Below are positions 38,205 through 50,800 of a DNA stretch of 64,000 bases, in pieces (positions within the stretch are counted from its first letter, which is position 1; each line of letters opens with the position of its first letter). The stretch is taken from contig OU612067.1 in assembly GCA_914767715.1 (NCBI GenBank), positions 3,534,001 through 3,598,000 of the forward strand. Reading direction: 5' to 3'. Origin of the DNA: Membranipora membranacea (Eukaryota; Bryozoa; Gymnolaemata; Cheilostomatida; Membraniporidae). Under the pieces are notes generated by a model. It searched no databases, was not told where the DNA came from, and worked only from the letters and a program-made list of their open reading frames with translations. The translations under genes were made by a program, and so were the position numbers.

Positions 38205-38607
38205 CCTCAAGGCACCTTGTTATAATGATAATTTGTGTTTTTTGTCCTCAAAGTGGACTTTCCTCCCTTATAGAAAAGATTTCCTTGGATTTCTTTGGCT
38301 CCAATTCCTGTGAAAATGTTTATAGTTGAACCACCAGATTGTCTGTCTTTGCTTGATTGGACAGTTTCAATATCTCAGCATATGATTGGGTAGCAGGTAA
38401 AGCATCTCTTTTTATGGTAGCCTGAACACGGGGAGATAATTTCTAAAACTCTGAGGGGCCTGGTGTGGGTCATGCCAACCCTTCCAGCTGCCAAGCCCTG
38501 TAACAAAGTTCAGAGAGTGCAGTGGCTTATTTTGAGCAATAATGAGACGAATGCTAACCTTTATATTGAATAAAACTGAAATGGGAAATTAATCCTGCGT
38601 AATATGT

Positions 38608-39484
38608 TTTAACGATTCCCTATCGTTAGGCTTTCAGTTTAGTGGATTTTGTGACTTGGGATGTTTACTGATGGAACTTGGACTTTTGTCGTACAATTTA
38701 TAACATTTATTGTCGAGCTTTACCGAGATTCACACCGTGAAATCTAAAAAGATTAACACAAACAATGACTACATGACTATGTATAAAAGCATTACACAGT
38801 TCTCAAAAATTTAACTTTATACTTTACAACTTTTAAAATAAACTTTTACTTCCAAAACGTAAAATTAATAAGGTGTCAAATGCATCAATGCTGATGCCAA
38901 ATTAAGCCTTGGCACAATTCAAGGTATATTTATAATATAGTTAATCCTTGAATGAGGAATGCAGGTTGCAATAAAATGATAAGGTTAATATTCATACCTT
39001 TTGCCTTTTTCCTCTAAACTGCTTTTGTATATACTATCTTGATCTAACTGATCTGAGTTCATAATAAAGTGAACTGCCTTCTTTCACATGTAAAATTACA
39101 CTGAACCAGGATAAGTTCTGCCAGATATACAGGGAACACACCAACACAAAGACCAGGGCGGGCCCAAATCCCCCCAGACCAATCACGGACAGCCAACGCC
39201 CCATAAAGATGTTGGGAGGTGGCCAGAAGCTGCAACAAATACACTTCTCGACACAATACTGCACCCTGGATCCCCCGTTTGAAGAGTAAATTACTCTATT
39301 GTCCCCTGAAATTGGACTGAACCTAATCCTGCAGATGAGAGCAGTGACAACTTGTTTGGAGTTGAAACGAGTCTCCAGCTTAAGCTGGTGAAACAAAAGA
39401 ACTTTTAATTTGAATATATAATACATGGGTTTGTTACATAATGAACTTTAGCTTGTTTTTGTAAAGCTGATGAGTATCTTTACA
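38608..39484 (-). repeat. LTR (3' copy relative to the element)
   Basis: 877 bp. It contains a 130-codon open frame (39426-39034, minus) that is also intact in the other LTR and includes one hydrophobic stretch. I do not regard it as proven coding. Confidence 0.88.
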
Positions 39485-40052
39485 CTCCCATCTTGATTTT
39501 TCATAAAAAATTAACAATACAGAGAAAGGTCGATCAGGTCTGCTGACTGTTCCAGACCCGGAAATAAAACTATGCTTAATCTTTGCCTAATATGCGGGAT
39601 TTATGGGATAACTATATATGAGGTTTAGAACTATATTATTGAGACATATGGGGCAATGTAGCATCTGGAATGTTTTCGCCAAGTTAGATCACAGTTTGAG
39701 TAAATACTTAATTGAAATAGGAGAAGTCACAGACCAGACATACTTTGGAATTCTTCAAGAGCGAGAATCTGCAAACCCCCTGGAGTCTGGGCTGTTTATT
39801 TATACATATGAAACAGGATCCTAACAGAGCCAGTGGCCAGCTGGTTGTATTTACTAATTGATCTAGCAGCAGAATCTTACTTATTCTGTCCTGCCACCTG
39901 CTCCAGTGTCAACAGACCTCTCACTGAACACCTTGAGCAGCTAACTTGAGAACTTTGTGACAACCTCTATTTTAAGAGAGCATTACGCTCCCACCGTGAG
40001 CTTTATGACTTCGACAATCTATCTACTTCAAGCCTGAGATAATAGTGAGACA

Positions 40053-41654
40053 TTACTCCTGGAACCCTCTCTCGACAACTCTTGCTTTAGAATTGTTACA
40101 TGGCTCTACGAAGTTTGAAACTAGTACTGTTCTTGTCTGTCTCATTGCTACTTTATTGAATAATTTATGATGCCATCTCACCTGGAAACCCTCAGCTACC
40201 ATCTGAACACGTGTCAGCCTGACATCGTTGTATGGTTTAGCTGGGGAGTTCCCTGGTGGTAAAGCATCAGTCACAACGAGTTTTTGTATCATATTTGTGG
40301 TTTTAGGACGGGTCTGTTCGTTGTCGATCTGCATCACTGGTAATGGCCTGGAAGTCACAGTTCCCCCATCAAGTGATCCTAAGTGCAGCGTACCGCTATA
40401 TATGAATATGTATATGAGAAAATACATAAAGGCAAACAAAAGGCCGTGTCTGTTGAGCTCAGTTCTACACCCCTCCCTTTTAGCAAACGGCTTAGGTGTC
40501 GGCCATGGTTTAACTTGAGGGCCTTGAGTTGCAGGTTTGAGTGACATGGCTTCTATAGCCAACACAACTCTTTCAGTTGAGAGATCAAAATTTTGATTCG
40601 ACGAATTCACAGTTTTATCATCGTTCGGTTCATCCAAATGGGATGGATTCATAGGAATTGAGTCTATGACCTGTACAATTGCTACATCTACCTCCACATC
40701 ATCTTTAATGGAAACTGGAATTGTGAGACTGGATTTGACAGTATTATTTATTGCTTCGCTGTCAGTTGCCTTTGAACACATCTCAAATTCTTTCCCCAAT
40801 ACATCCCAGCCTAGTGGTGATTTGGCAGCAAAGAACTGCTCTTGGCTGCCCTTGATTACCTCAACCGGAGTGAGGGCATCAATGCATGCACTATCTAACA
40901 GAGTAGCTACAGGAGCATCTAGAGAGGGAGGGAACGGATAGGCTATAACTTCTACAGTTTCCAGAGATTTACTGGTTGGTGTTTCCATGATTATCTCCTC
41001 TGTATTAGTTTCAGGTGTAAGCTCATTTGTTATGGCGATTGGCGGTGTCTGAGGTGGAGAGGGGGGAGCGACAGGGATGATACCTACTTTTTGTCTTTTC
41101 CTAGCCTCCCTTTCCACTATGAACTGTTTAAAACGCTCCAAGGACAAAGCTCGTGCTGCCTCTCTAGCCCTATCCTGTTCTAGTTCTGTTACGAGGTCAG
41201 CTCTCAGGGAATTTGCTTTCTCCTCAAAGTTCTGTACTACGGGAAGGAGGTTTTCATGCAGATTAAGGCCATGAGTGGAGCACAAATCCTCAAGGTCAGA
41301 AGCTTGGGCCAAAATCTTGGCTAAATCAAAGTCGAGGGCCCTAATAATTTTATCAACAGAGAAACAAGAATTATCAAACATGTTCTGGAAGTCTTCTAAG
41401 ATAATGGGACAGTTTTCAGATAATTCATTAAATAAAAGAACTGCTCGATGCTTGACTGCAGATCTAGTTTGATGCACCACCAAGGGAGCGCCTACTTTGC
41501 TCTTGACAGATACATCACTACTACTGCTGTGGTTACTACTGTCATCAGACATCTCATTTACATTATCTAACTGAGAATTCTGAGAGCTGATCTGATCATC
41601 AGATTGCCCAACCGGTTGATCGCTGGCCGCGTCGGCAGACAGTGGGTCAGTCAT
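40053..41654 (-). CDS. Gag-like ORF of the LTR element (533 aa)
   Basis: The only long ORF between the LTRs, in the element's orientation and starting about 850 bases inside the 5' LTR. I found no named domain. Residues 1-55 are acidic and Ser-rich. About residues 65-190 are helical, with a charged coiled-coil-like stretch (LRADLVTELEQDRAREAARA). A Pro-rich linker follows, then a disordered region and one hydrophobic run near residue 410 (LLFAFMYFLIYIFIYSG), which may be read-through of an unspliced intron. No CCHC knuckle is visible. Gag is the natural reading from position; a captured host gene is the alternative. Confidence 0.5.
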   Translation of the reverse strand: MTDPLSADAASDQPVGQSDDQISSQNSQLDNVNEMSDDSSNHSSSSDVSVKSKVGAPLVVHQTRSAVKHRAVLLFNELSENCPIILEDFQNMFDNSCFSVDKIIRALDFDLAKILAQASDLEDLCSTHGLNLHENLLPVVQNFEEKANSLRADLVTELEQDRAREAARALSLERFKQFIVEREARKRQKVGIIPVAPPSPPQTPPIAITNELTPETNTEEIIMETPTSKSLETVEVIAYPFPPSLDAPVATLLDSACIDALTPVEVIKGSQEQFFAAKSPLGWDVLGKEFEMCSKATDSEAINNTVKSSLTIPVSIKDDVEVDVAIVQVIDSIPMNPSHLDEPNDDKTVNSSNQNFDLSTERVVLAIEAMSLKPATQGPQVKPWPTPKPFAKREGCRTELNRHGLLFAFMYFLIYIFIYSGTLHLGSLDGGTVTSRPLPVMQIDNEQTRPKTTNMIQKLVVTDALPPGNSPAKPYNDVRLTRVQMVAEGFQVRWHHKLFNKVAMRQTRTVLVSNFVEPCNNSKARVVERGFQE

Positions 41655-42349
41655 AACTGAGTTGCTTACTTTTTACAAAAAATGTAAATAAGGTTAGTCT
41701 TTCAAGAAGTGAACTACAGATTAAATACTATGATGACATACTGCTTTTGGCATGCAGCGTGTAATTCTGATAACAATAGGCCTGTTTGAAATGACAGCTC
41801 AACTCAATAGACTTGTACCTCGAAGGTAATGTTACAACACAACAAGTGTCACTGTCTCATCACAGGCTAAGAACTTTGGAATCTATTTATTAAAGGGCCA
41901 CCCTAGACTAAGTCACCGTTCAACAAGAGTTCCCAAGTGCGCAGTGCCGAGAAGCATAAAAGCCCAACTCTGCCCCTGCCAACAACCTGGTTAAATCGCT
42001 GACCACAATTAAATCACGAGGGGGAAATGGTCCCGACCTGGGCTAAGTGATGGGATAATTCCGGGCAAACCTGGCAGAAAAATATCCTGTTTCAGTTTAC
42101 AACCAAAAATTAAAAAATTAGCTGATATAAAAAGATAATTCCCCTAAGATCAATTAAAAAAATAAAAAACTGACTCTAAGTCGATATTGAATATGAATAC
42201 AACTTATCACTTTCCGCTGCTGCTTCACCGAAAGTCTGTCCTGGTGGTTGAATATCCTAGGGTAGATTGTTAATTGTTACTGAGATACGAGATGTTTCGC
42301 CAGAGGTTTGACCTGTTCGTTGTGAAATGTCTTGTCGGCAGAACTCGCT

Positions 42350-42489
42350 GCTATCCGCTCGGAGTATCCTTATCCGCTGAGAAGCTATCTGCTCGAAGTA
42401 TCCTTATCCGCTGAGGTGCTATCTGCTCAGAGTATACTTATCTGCTGAGAAGCTATCTGCTCGGAGTATCCTTATCCGCTGAGAAGCTT
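42350..42489. repeat. 34-bp minisatellite in the LTR element leader
   Basis: Four head-to-tail copies of a unit like GCTATCTGCTCGGAGTATCC plus TTATCCGCTGAGAA, starting at 42350, 42384, 42418 and 42452, with a few substitutions. They end next to the 5' LTR, where the primer-binding site would be expected. No obvious tRNA complement was seen there. Confidence 0.9.
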
Positions 42490-42499
42490 AAGATTTCAC

Positions 42500-43376
42500 T
42501 TTAACGATTCCCTATCGTTAGGCTTTCAGTTTAGTGGATTTTGTGACTTGGGATGTTTACTGATGGAACTTGGACTTTTGTCGTACAATTTATAACATTT
42601 ATTGTCGAGCTTTACCGAGATTCACACCATGAAATCTAAAAAGATTAACACAAACAATGACTACATGACTATGTATAAAAGCATTACACAGTTCTCAAAA
42701 ATTTAACTTTATACTTTACAACTTTTAAAATAAACTTTTACTTCCAAAACGTAAAATTAATAAGGTGTCAAATGCATCAATGCTGATGCCAAATTAAGCC
42801 TTGGCACAATTCAAGGTATATTTATAATATAGTTAATCCTTGAATGAGGAATGCAGGTTGCAATAAAATGATAAGGTTAATATTCATACCTTTTGCCTTT
42901 TTCCTCTAAACTGCTTTTGTATATACTATCTTGATCTAACTGATCTGAGTTCATAATAAAGTGAACTGCCTTCTTTCACATGTAAAATTACACTGAACCA
43001 GGATAAGTTCTGCCAGATATACAGGGAACACACCAACACAAAGACCAGGGCGGGCCCAAATCCCCCCAGACCAATCACGGACAGCCAACGCCCCATAAAG
43101 ATGTTGGGAGGTGGCCAGAAGCTGCAACAAATACACTTCTCGACACAATACTGCACCCTGGATCCCCCGTTTGAAGAGTAAATTACTCTATTGTCCCCTG
43201 AAATTGGACTGAACCTAATCCTGCAGATGAGAGCAGTGACAACTTGTTTGGAGTTGAAACGAGTCTCCAGCTTAAGCTGGTGAAACAAAAGAACTTTTAA
43301 TTTGAATATATAATACATGGGTTTGTTACATAATGAACTTTAGCTTGTTTTTGTAAAGCTGATGAGTATCTTTACA
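42500..43376 (-). repeat. LTR (5' copy relative to the element)
   Basis: 877 bp, matching 38608-39484 in the same orientation. It is followed by the TATGT target duplication. Confidence 0.88.
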
Positions 43377-43381
43377 TATGT

Positions 43382-44882
43382 GGTCTGTTAGCCACACGAT
43401 TTACAAGCTACTAGCAGAAGTTGGTTTGGAGAAATCACCAAGAACCTGAAGATTCTGTTGAACAGGCCTGATGTTTCCTCCCATGCTGTTCATACATCCT
43501 AGTGACAAATGTGTTAGTTCAAGCTGAATTTTTGAATGCACTGCTATAAACCTTATATACCACAGCTTTCAAATGCATCTCAGATCCAGTTGTAGTATAT
43601 ATCATGTCTTCTCATCTGCAGATGATTACACTAAGTCACAAACAGAAAACAGATTTTTCTCTCCATCACCTGAAGACTTCAGGAAGCCACAACGTTTCCT
43701 TAACTAATGCAAGAAACTACTACAAAAAACTTCAATCAGCACTAAGGGGTTAGAGAAACTGCAAAAATGTACATTACAAAATAAAGTACAGTTCTAGAAG
43801 ACCCTGTTGGATAGGCCCTGGGGGCCGATGTCAGGGAGACATGCCCCAATGCACCTATGAGAGTTGTGTAACAAAAGGCCTTTTGTTTGGTGAACAAAGG
43901 AGTACAATGGCAGGCAAAGTGTACTTGTCTGAATGCATGTTGGATTCATGTGATTGCATGCTGGGGCGCGTGTATGCTAGGCTCAGCTCTCTACTTTCGC
44001 TACACTCATTTGTGGGTATACACAGTCCACCCGCTGCTACGATATGTAGGAACCACTGGTAAAGGGTATTTCACAACTGTACTTTATTTTGTAATGTAAT
44101 TTGATTCAGCTCCTTGTGGAATAGTTCCACCATGCTAACGAAAGGGCTTTCTTTATGTATATAGCTTAGGTGCTCAAGCAGTTGCAAGAGCAAGCTTGAG
44201 TCATGATAACACCATGAAAAATTCTCTTTTATTGATTGATTGATAATTATTTTACAATTTGATTTGTTTGCAAAATAGAATGTAATGAATGTTAAGCGAT
44301 GGCAATTACCCTACCCTGATCCAAATATATTCCCGGAGTCAAGTTGCAATTGTCCTCCTTCTCACCATGAGCACATAATTTGTAAAGATTCCAGCTTTTA
44401 ATAAAGACAGAGAGTTGTGTTTGCAGGTGACCCAAAACATTACAGAGTTTAACTTCAACACATTTTTATCTAATTTTTAGATTTGATGCTTGCAGAATGA
44501 AACACTGATCAACATTTCTAAGGTTAACATTGCTAAGGTTAAGGAATAAGAGAATCTTCCGTGCAAAATATTTTTGTAAGCCCGAGGTCACCCTTCCATA
44601 AATAGGACAGCGTTTATAAACAATGATATTTTTCACAAATACACCTGACTGCTTTGTATTTATTTATTTATTTATGCATGGTCTATACTTGTCTTTGTCT
44701 TTGACTTTGATCGGAAATAATAAAGTATATAATATATATATTTAGACTTATAACACCTATAGCTATAACTGTTTAATTTGTTTCTCTTTTGTCATTTAGC
44801 AGGTAAAATCTCATATATGTCGGTTATCATTGGTGGATGGTGAAACAAAACCAAATATCTTTACGCGTCCGATAATATATTC
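43382..44882. other. Intergenic, 3' side of the sulfatase gene
   Basis: Contains a TTTA-rich microsatellite at about 44658-44676 that also supplies minus-strand AATAAA signals roughly 210 bases past the sulfatase stop. No gene or named element is recognised elsewhere in the stretch. Confidence 0.5.
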
Positions 44883-47800
44883 TTAGAGCCAAGCTTGCCA
44901 AACTCCTCCATTTAGTCTGGGATCTGCAGCTTGCATATCAGACGGTTGATTACCAGGTAATACAGAGTTAGCATGATACTCTGATAGTCTAATCAGCATA
45001 GAGTTCACAATCTCAGGCTTTTCCTGAAAGATTATAACAAAAAGATTTATTTTGTGAGCAATACTTGTATGGTCAGCAGTTGTTATTCGCTGGGTTTTGA
45101 TGTTTTGTCAAAGAAGTGCTCATTGATTATCATTGTATCACTCAGTGGGAAGGGGCTGAATTCTTACATCTAATATGCAGTCAGCTGTCTAAGCCAGCAG
45201 AGCAGTAAAGCCAGTAAAAGAATTACAATGGGACAATTATAATAATACAAACCAGAGATAAATCTGTAGTCTCATAGGGATCTGCCGTAATATTAAACAA
45301 GTAAATGTTTTGAGCTTCACTGGGATCCACTCTGTTAAAAGTCTGTCTCTCCAATGTAGCTGCTGCTCGACCTTCTGCCACATCAGCTGAACAATATCAA
45401 TAATCTCTTGTAATGAGGAACTTAGGAGAAAAGGTTTTTGATGGTAGCTGTCACTTAATTTACTGTCGGTTAATCCAAGTTGATGGTAGATTGATCGCTA
45501 ACAGATAGTAGAGTGAGACTCATTAGTCTCATCGATAATTTATATAGCATAATCATTCCTAATTTCCTAACTCAGCAAGTCAATGTTGCATAAAGATTAT
45601 AGAGATTTACACTCGGTACGTACAGTCAGTTACTATATTTGGTACAGTCGTACAATTAATCATATAATATTTACCATCTGTATACACAGGCTCTAAACTC
45701 AATCCACCAATAGGACTCCCAGTTATCAGCTTCATATCACCTATCCGTAGGGCTGCCTGTATCCGATTATCAAATGGGGAATCTTCTTTCATGACTCCAT
45801 ACTGAGTAGCTAGAGGGTCAATATTGTGCAGTATTTCCTACAAGAATAAAATCGAAACTTGGCTACAGGGGTCAAGAAAGGACTTCGTGACGCTGCATTA
45901 GGCCTGCGTGCTGAGTGACATTAAGGCTGGGTGAAAAGTTCTTTTATAAATGCTGAGCGCAAAGCAGATACACGCAGCTAGCTATAATCATTCAATGACC
46001 AATTATTTGAACTGCTGTCAGCTGTTGTAGCTGTGTACCAACTTACAGTACGGGGGGATGGCTCTCTCCCCTTCATAGCCCTCCAGTGATCAAAACCGTC
46101 GAGAGTAATGCCTCTAAGTTTTCTAATTCCAGCAGCTCTGAGGATTGTGGGATACCAGTCGGATATATGCATCAGTCCATTATAAACAGTCCCATGTGCG
46201 GGTGCTCTTGGACCACTCACTAATCCAGCAACTTTCATACCTTAAATTGACAAAGATATAAATATAGATTATGCGTTATAGCCGCTATGATACTGGTACA
46301 GGCTAGGGAATGAAAATACAGTTAGTTTATTGGTGAGCAGAAGACTAACAGACCATATCATTTGAAATAAAATAAATATCTTATATCTTTACCGCTGTCA
46401 TTGTGTTTCATGTCAAGCTTTAAATATATATTATAGCGACCTGGGATTGCCGTCATTACATAGGCTGTTTGCGGCCAGGCTGTTAAAAACATTTCTGGGA
46501 TGTAAGAAGCTCTCAAAAATATAACAAGTTGATACCAATTCTGTCATCCTATTAAGATATAGCTTCACTGACCTCCCTCCCAAAGTGTAGCCTTCTTTCC
46601 TCTGTATGGATAGTTACACCCAACATCTCCTGTTGATTGTGTGGGAGCTCCGTTATCACTAGAGAATATAAATAAGGTATTCTCCCAGAGTTCATTTCTC
46701 TTTAGAGCAGCGGTTATATTACCTATAGATTCATCCAGCATAGTGATCTGACCTGAAATAGGTGCAAACATGGTTTCATGTACTGAACGCTAACAGTACA
46801 CCCAGCATGCACCAGGTAAGACTCAGAGACTCAGAGCGTCAATCAGATGTTCATGTTAGTGTAAGTTTGAAAGGATGGTATGACCTTCCTAACCTACCAA
46901 TAGTGTCTTGCAGGAGAATATGTAACAAAGTTAAAAATTCTTGCTTGTCTCAAAATATGAATAACTCTGAAAAACCCTTCAGGATTTGTACCAATGCAGT
47001 GGTTATGCTCTTGGTTTGATTTGACAAGTGCAACAACACAGTGTGCTTCACCATGCTTTATATTTGTACATAAGAAGACAAAAGGTGATGAGATTTACCT
47101 GCCAATGCTCTTCTATCTTCATTTTCTATATGACTGTACAGTTCTTTGTAACTGTCAGGTGCATCCCAAGGATCGTGTCCATTCTGCATTGCCACATACA
47201 TAAACATGGGAGGTGAACTCGCATTCTGATAAAAGGTAAATATAGACATTCAAAACTTCTATATGTAGGGTAAGTGGTTAGTCTTGTGTAGCCTCAATTA
47301 GAATCTAAAGTGAAAACAGAAGGTTTGTACACACGAAGGTGCTGGGGCTGGCACAATCAACCTTAAATAGCAAGAACCTTTGGTAACTCGACAGTCGTGG
47401 TCATATTTGCAGCCATATAGTTGGATGAGTGGATTCTTGATAAAGGTTTAAGAAATCAACCCCGTACATAGCAATGATCAATATGGTAGGCAAAGATTTT
47501 GCAGACATGCTAGTTATAAGACGGTACCTTTTGGTCGATGATTCGAATTGCTTCTTCGGTAAATGTTAAAGATGAGTAGGTTCCATTCTTATTGAAATCT
47601 GGAGTTGTCCCATTGAAGTAATCTAAACCGGAGTATGCTCTGCGCGCACTGTTACCCGCCTGAACTGTAAACGAGAGGAACGAAGCTCTCATGTAATCAT
47701 TGGAGTCCTTAGAAATATGCATTGATGATTTACGGGGTCGATGCTATGTGACTGATGAGCAAGCATTAATATTGCTCCATACATTAATTATTCTGTTGAT

Positions 47801-50800
47801 GTGTATGAACTCTAAAAGGTAGAGCCTGCATACTCTATTATTATTATAAACTTTTATTAACCACCGATCAATGCATAAAGCAAATAAGACCATGTGAAAA
47901 CAAAAAAGATTTCATTTATTTATTTATTCATTTATTTTGTTTTAATTGGTTTATTTTTTATGTACTTACATTATTGATTTTATTTTATTCATATTTCCAT
48001 TTCATTCGTTTATTTTAATGCAATATTTTCTCATTAATTTTATGTATTTTTTTCATTTTTATCAATTTATTGTATTTATTTATGTATTATTTATTCATTG
48101 ACGCTCTCTTCAAGTGTATAATTCAAGTAAATTGAAAATAACTTTTTGACCTCACACACATGAAAATACATATATAAGTATAAATAAAAACTTAAAAATA
48201 CAGGTGCAGAGTGGTACGTACAGTGTATGCCTCCTGTATTTAAAGCTATATTCACATAATTTTCTCAACTGTGACCTCGGCTAGCTAATGAAAATGGAGA
48301 TGTAGCTGTCTAACAAATTCAAATACGATCAGAAATGGAGATAAAACAGTCAAACAAATTCTAATGAACGTTGAGACATAGATGACTTATATATGCAAAT
48401 GAGATTGAAAATGGAGATCTACATCTTGTAAATTGTTAAGGATGTTAAGTGGATTGTGGCTAGAGAAATTAGACTAAAAGCTTCTAGGCAGTGAATAAGC
48501 TCTAACAATTCGTAAATCTTACACAATGGTGACCCAGTTGCAGTATCATTATGCGATTATAGTTGCATAATCATGTTGTCAGTAAAACATCAAGGCAACT
48601 ATTTACCTGTTCACACTTATTTACCTTGTTGGCCCATGCATTCATAAAATGAGAAGCATAGTGAGCACGAGCTGTCTTGCCTAAAATCTTGTACTAAAAT
48701 TAGTTATTGATGACAATTACTTATAAAGCTGAAGCCTTCAATTTCAAATTCGTTACACTATAAAATATTTGAGAGCTAGGTTAAAATGGTGATTTCAAAT
48801 CCACTACTGTCATGATTATTTTTGATCAAACCAACCGATTTTTCTTTCACACCAATTTTATGATATGAATAGACTTCCATGGGTTGAGATTCATACATAG
48901 ATTCAATGCAAGTTACCACAGTGAAGTCTGCCTGTTATAAATACACAATAGATGTGAATGCTGATTTTATGCCTGGTCAAGCATGAATTAAATGGATAGT
49001 TTAAAAAATAAAGAAATGAAAATATGAACCGAAATGGCCAACGAAAAGGCATCTTCACAATGATAGGTAGGATTAAATGATGATGATTCATCAGGCTGGT
49101 TTGGTTTAGTAACCAATGTATGAAATAAGTTTAAAAAGGCTTCTCCACCTTGGCCTATAATTTGATCTGAATAAAGGTCCGATTACTGTGCATGGATTTG
49201 ACAAATTAGTGAAAAGATAATTTCTTCTATCTGTGGAGGGTGTGCAAATTTAAGAGCATGACGCCAGATGTGACAACAGAATATTGTTTTGGAGCTCAAG
49301 TTATGATTCTGATTGCTTTATTTTGTTACTTTTTTAGGGTTTCTAAATTTTAGGCTGAACCATTAATGTATAATGATGAGCAGTAGTCCGTTACAGGTCT
49401 GATCAGTGATTTGTACAACTTGAATAACATTCTACTGTTTTTTGAGTTTTGATGACAGGCAGACCAACTGTTTGCTTTAGAGGGGGTTAAGGTAAGTTCT
49501 GAAGCGAGAACCCCAAGAAGATTAATGGAATGCCTGGATTAAGTGTTTTTAATTTCCACTCGGATTTGGTAAAATTCTTTTACTTTTGGATTTGAAAAAG
49601 AGGTATAAAGCTCCTCAGCCACTCTCTCAAACTTTATGAGAAAGTTATTGAGTCGAGGTTAGGAGAGTTAGTCAAGATTAAAGACAATCAATATGGTTTT
49701 CAGAGAGGCAAATCAACCACAGAGCCAGAGCCCATGTTTTGCCTGCGTACGCTACAGGAGATGTATAGGAAATTCAACAAGGAGCTGCATATGGTATTAT
49801 TTTGTTGACCTGGAAAAGGCGTATGACAGTGGAAGTTGGACTACATCAAGGATCAACCGTAAGCCATTACTTTTTATAATTATGGATGTTATCTCGGATG
49901 ACAATGGAGAAGACACACCGTGGAGTATGCTGTTTGCAGATGATTTGGTTTTATGTGATGAGAGTCGAGACGATACAGAAGAGAGATTAGAGGACTGGAG
50001 AAGAAGATAAGAGCATATGGGCCTTAAAGTCAGCAGAGCTAAAACGGAGTACCTACCCCCAAAAGATAGTAGCGGCGGCAAAATCAGATAAAAGCTGTAT
50101 GATGGCCCTGCACATGCCACTTTGCCTTAAAGAACCACATTCAAATACCTTGGGACTAAAATTCACCAGGAAGAAGGATGCAAGGCAGAGGTACAAGTGC
50201 GCATTGGCAGAGCCTGTGATAAGTGGAGAGAGTTGATGGGAGTATTGTGCGACAAAAAAGTCCCTCAGAAGTTAAAGGTGCTCATCTATGAGACAGTGAT
50301 ACGCCCGGTGTTATTGCATGGAGCTGAGACATAGCCATTGACAGATTATCTTGCTGAAAGATTCAGTGTATATGAAATGAGAATGTTGCGATACTGCCTT
50401 GGAATAAGCCTTGAGGAGCACAAAACCAATGAAAGTATAAGGCAAGAAGCGAATGTCATGAGTGTGTTAGACTTGAAGAGAATAAGAAGGTTGCAGTGGT
50501 TTGGGCATATCTGTAGAAGAGAGGAAGATGATGACATCAGAAGAGTACATGAGATGAGAGTGGAAAGAAGGAGAAATCAGGGACACCCAAAGCATAGATG
50601 GAAGGAAACAATCAGGAAGGATCTCCAATCCTGTTTCCTCAGTGAAGAGGATGCTCAGGACAGGATTAGATGGAGAGGTTTAAAAGAGCTAGGCCTCCGG
50701 CAGGCACCCGCTACCCGAACAGGACAGAGCGGAGATGGATGAGGGTTTAGGATTTGAAAAAATACAGTATTGTGATGTGAACAAATTAAAGCTGGGTGAG

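Larger units (their letters stand above)
38608..43376 (-). mobile_element. LTR retrotransposon, apparently non-autonomous
   Basis: A 4769-bp element with two 877-bp direct repeats, 38608-39484 and 42500-43376. I saw one base difference between them (G/A in the CACCGTGAA versus CACCATGAA context). Both outer edges carry TATGT (38603-38607 and 43377-43381), a 5-bp target duplication. On the minus strand the LTR begins TGTAAAG, and a purine tract AAGATGGGAG (39494-39485) abuts the downstream LTR as a plus-strand primer should. The interior holds one long minus-strand ORF, and no protease, reverse transcriptase or integrase motif was found. The near-identical LTRs mean a recent insertion. It sits between the promoters of the LEM gene and the 3' side of the sulfatase gene. 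Confidence 0.9.

Noticed and set aside
40228-41472. Plus-strand ORFs over the gag-like frame
   Set aside because: Antisense shadows of the 533-aa frame; composition mirrors it codon for codon.
38608-43376. Segmental gene duplication producing two copies of a 130-aa gene
   Set aside because: Flanking TATGT duplication, polypurine tract and exact repeat edges show the copies are LTRs.
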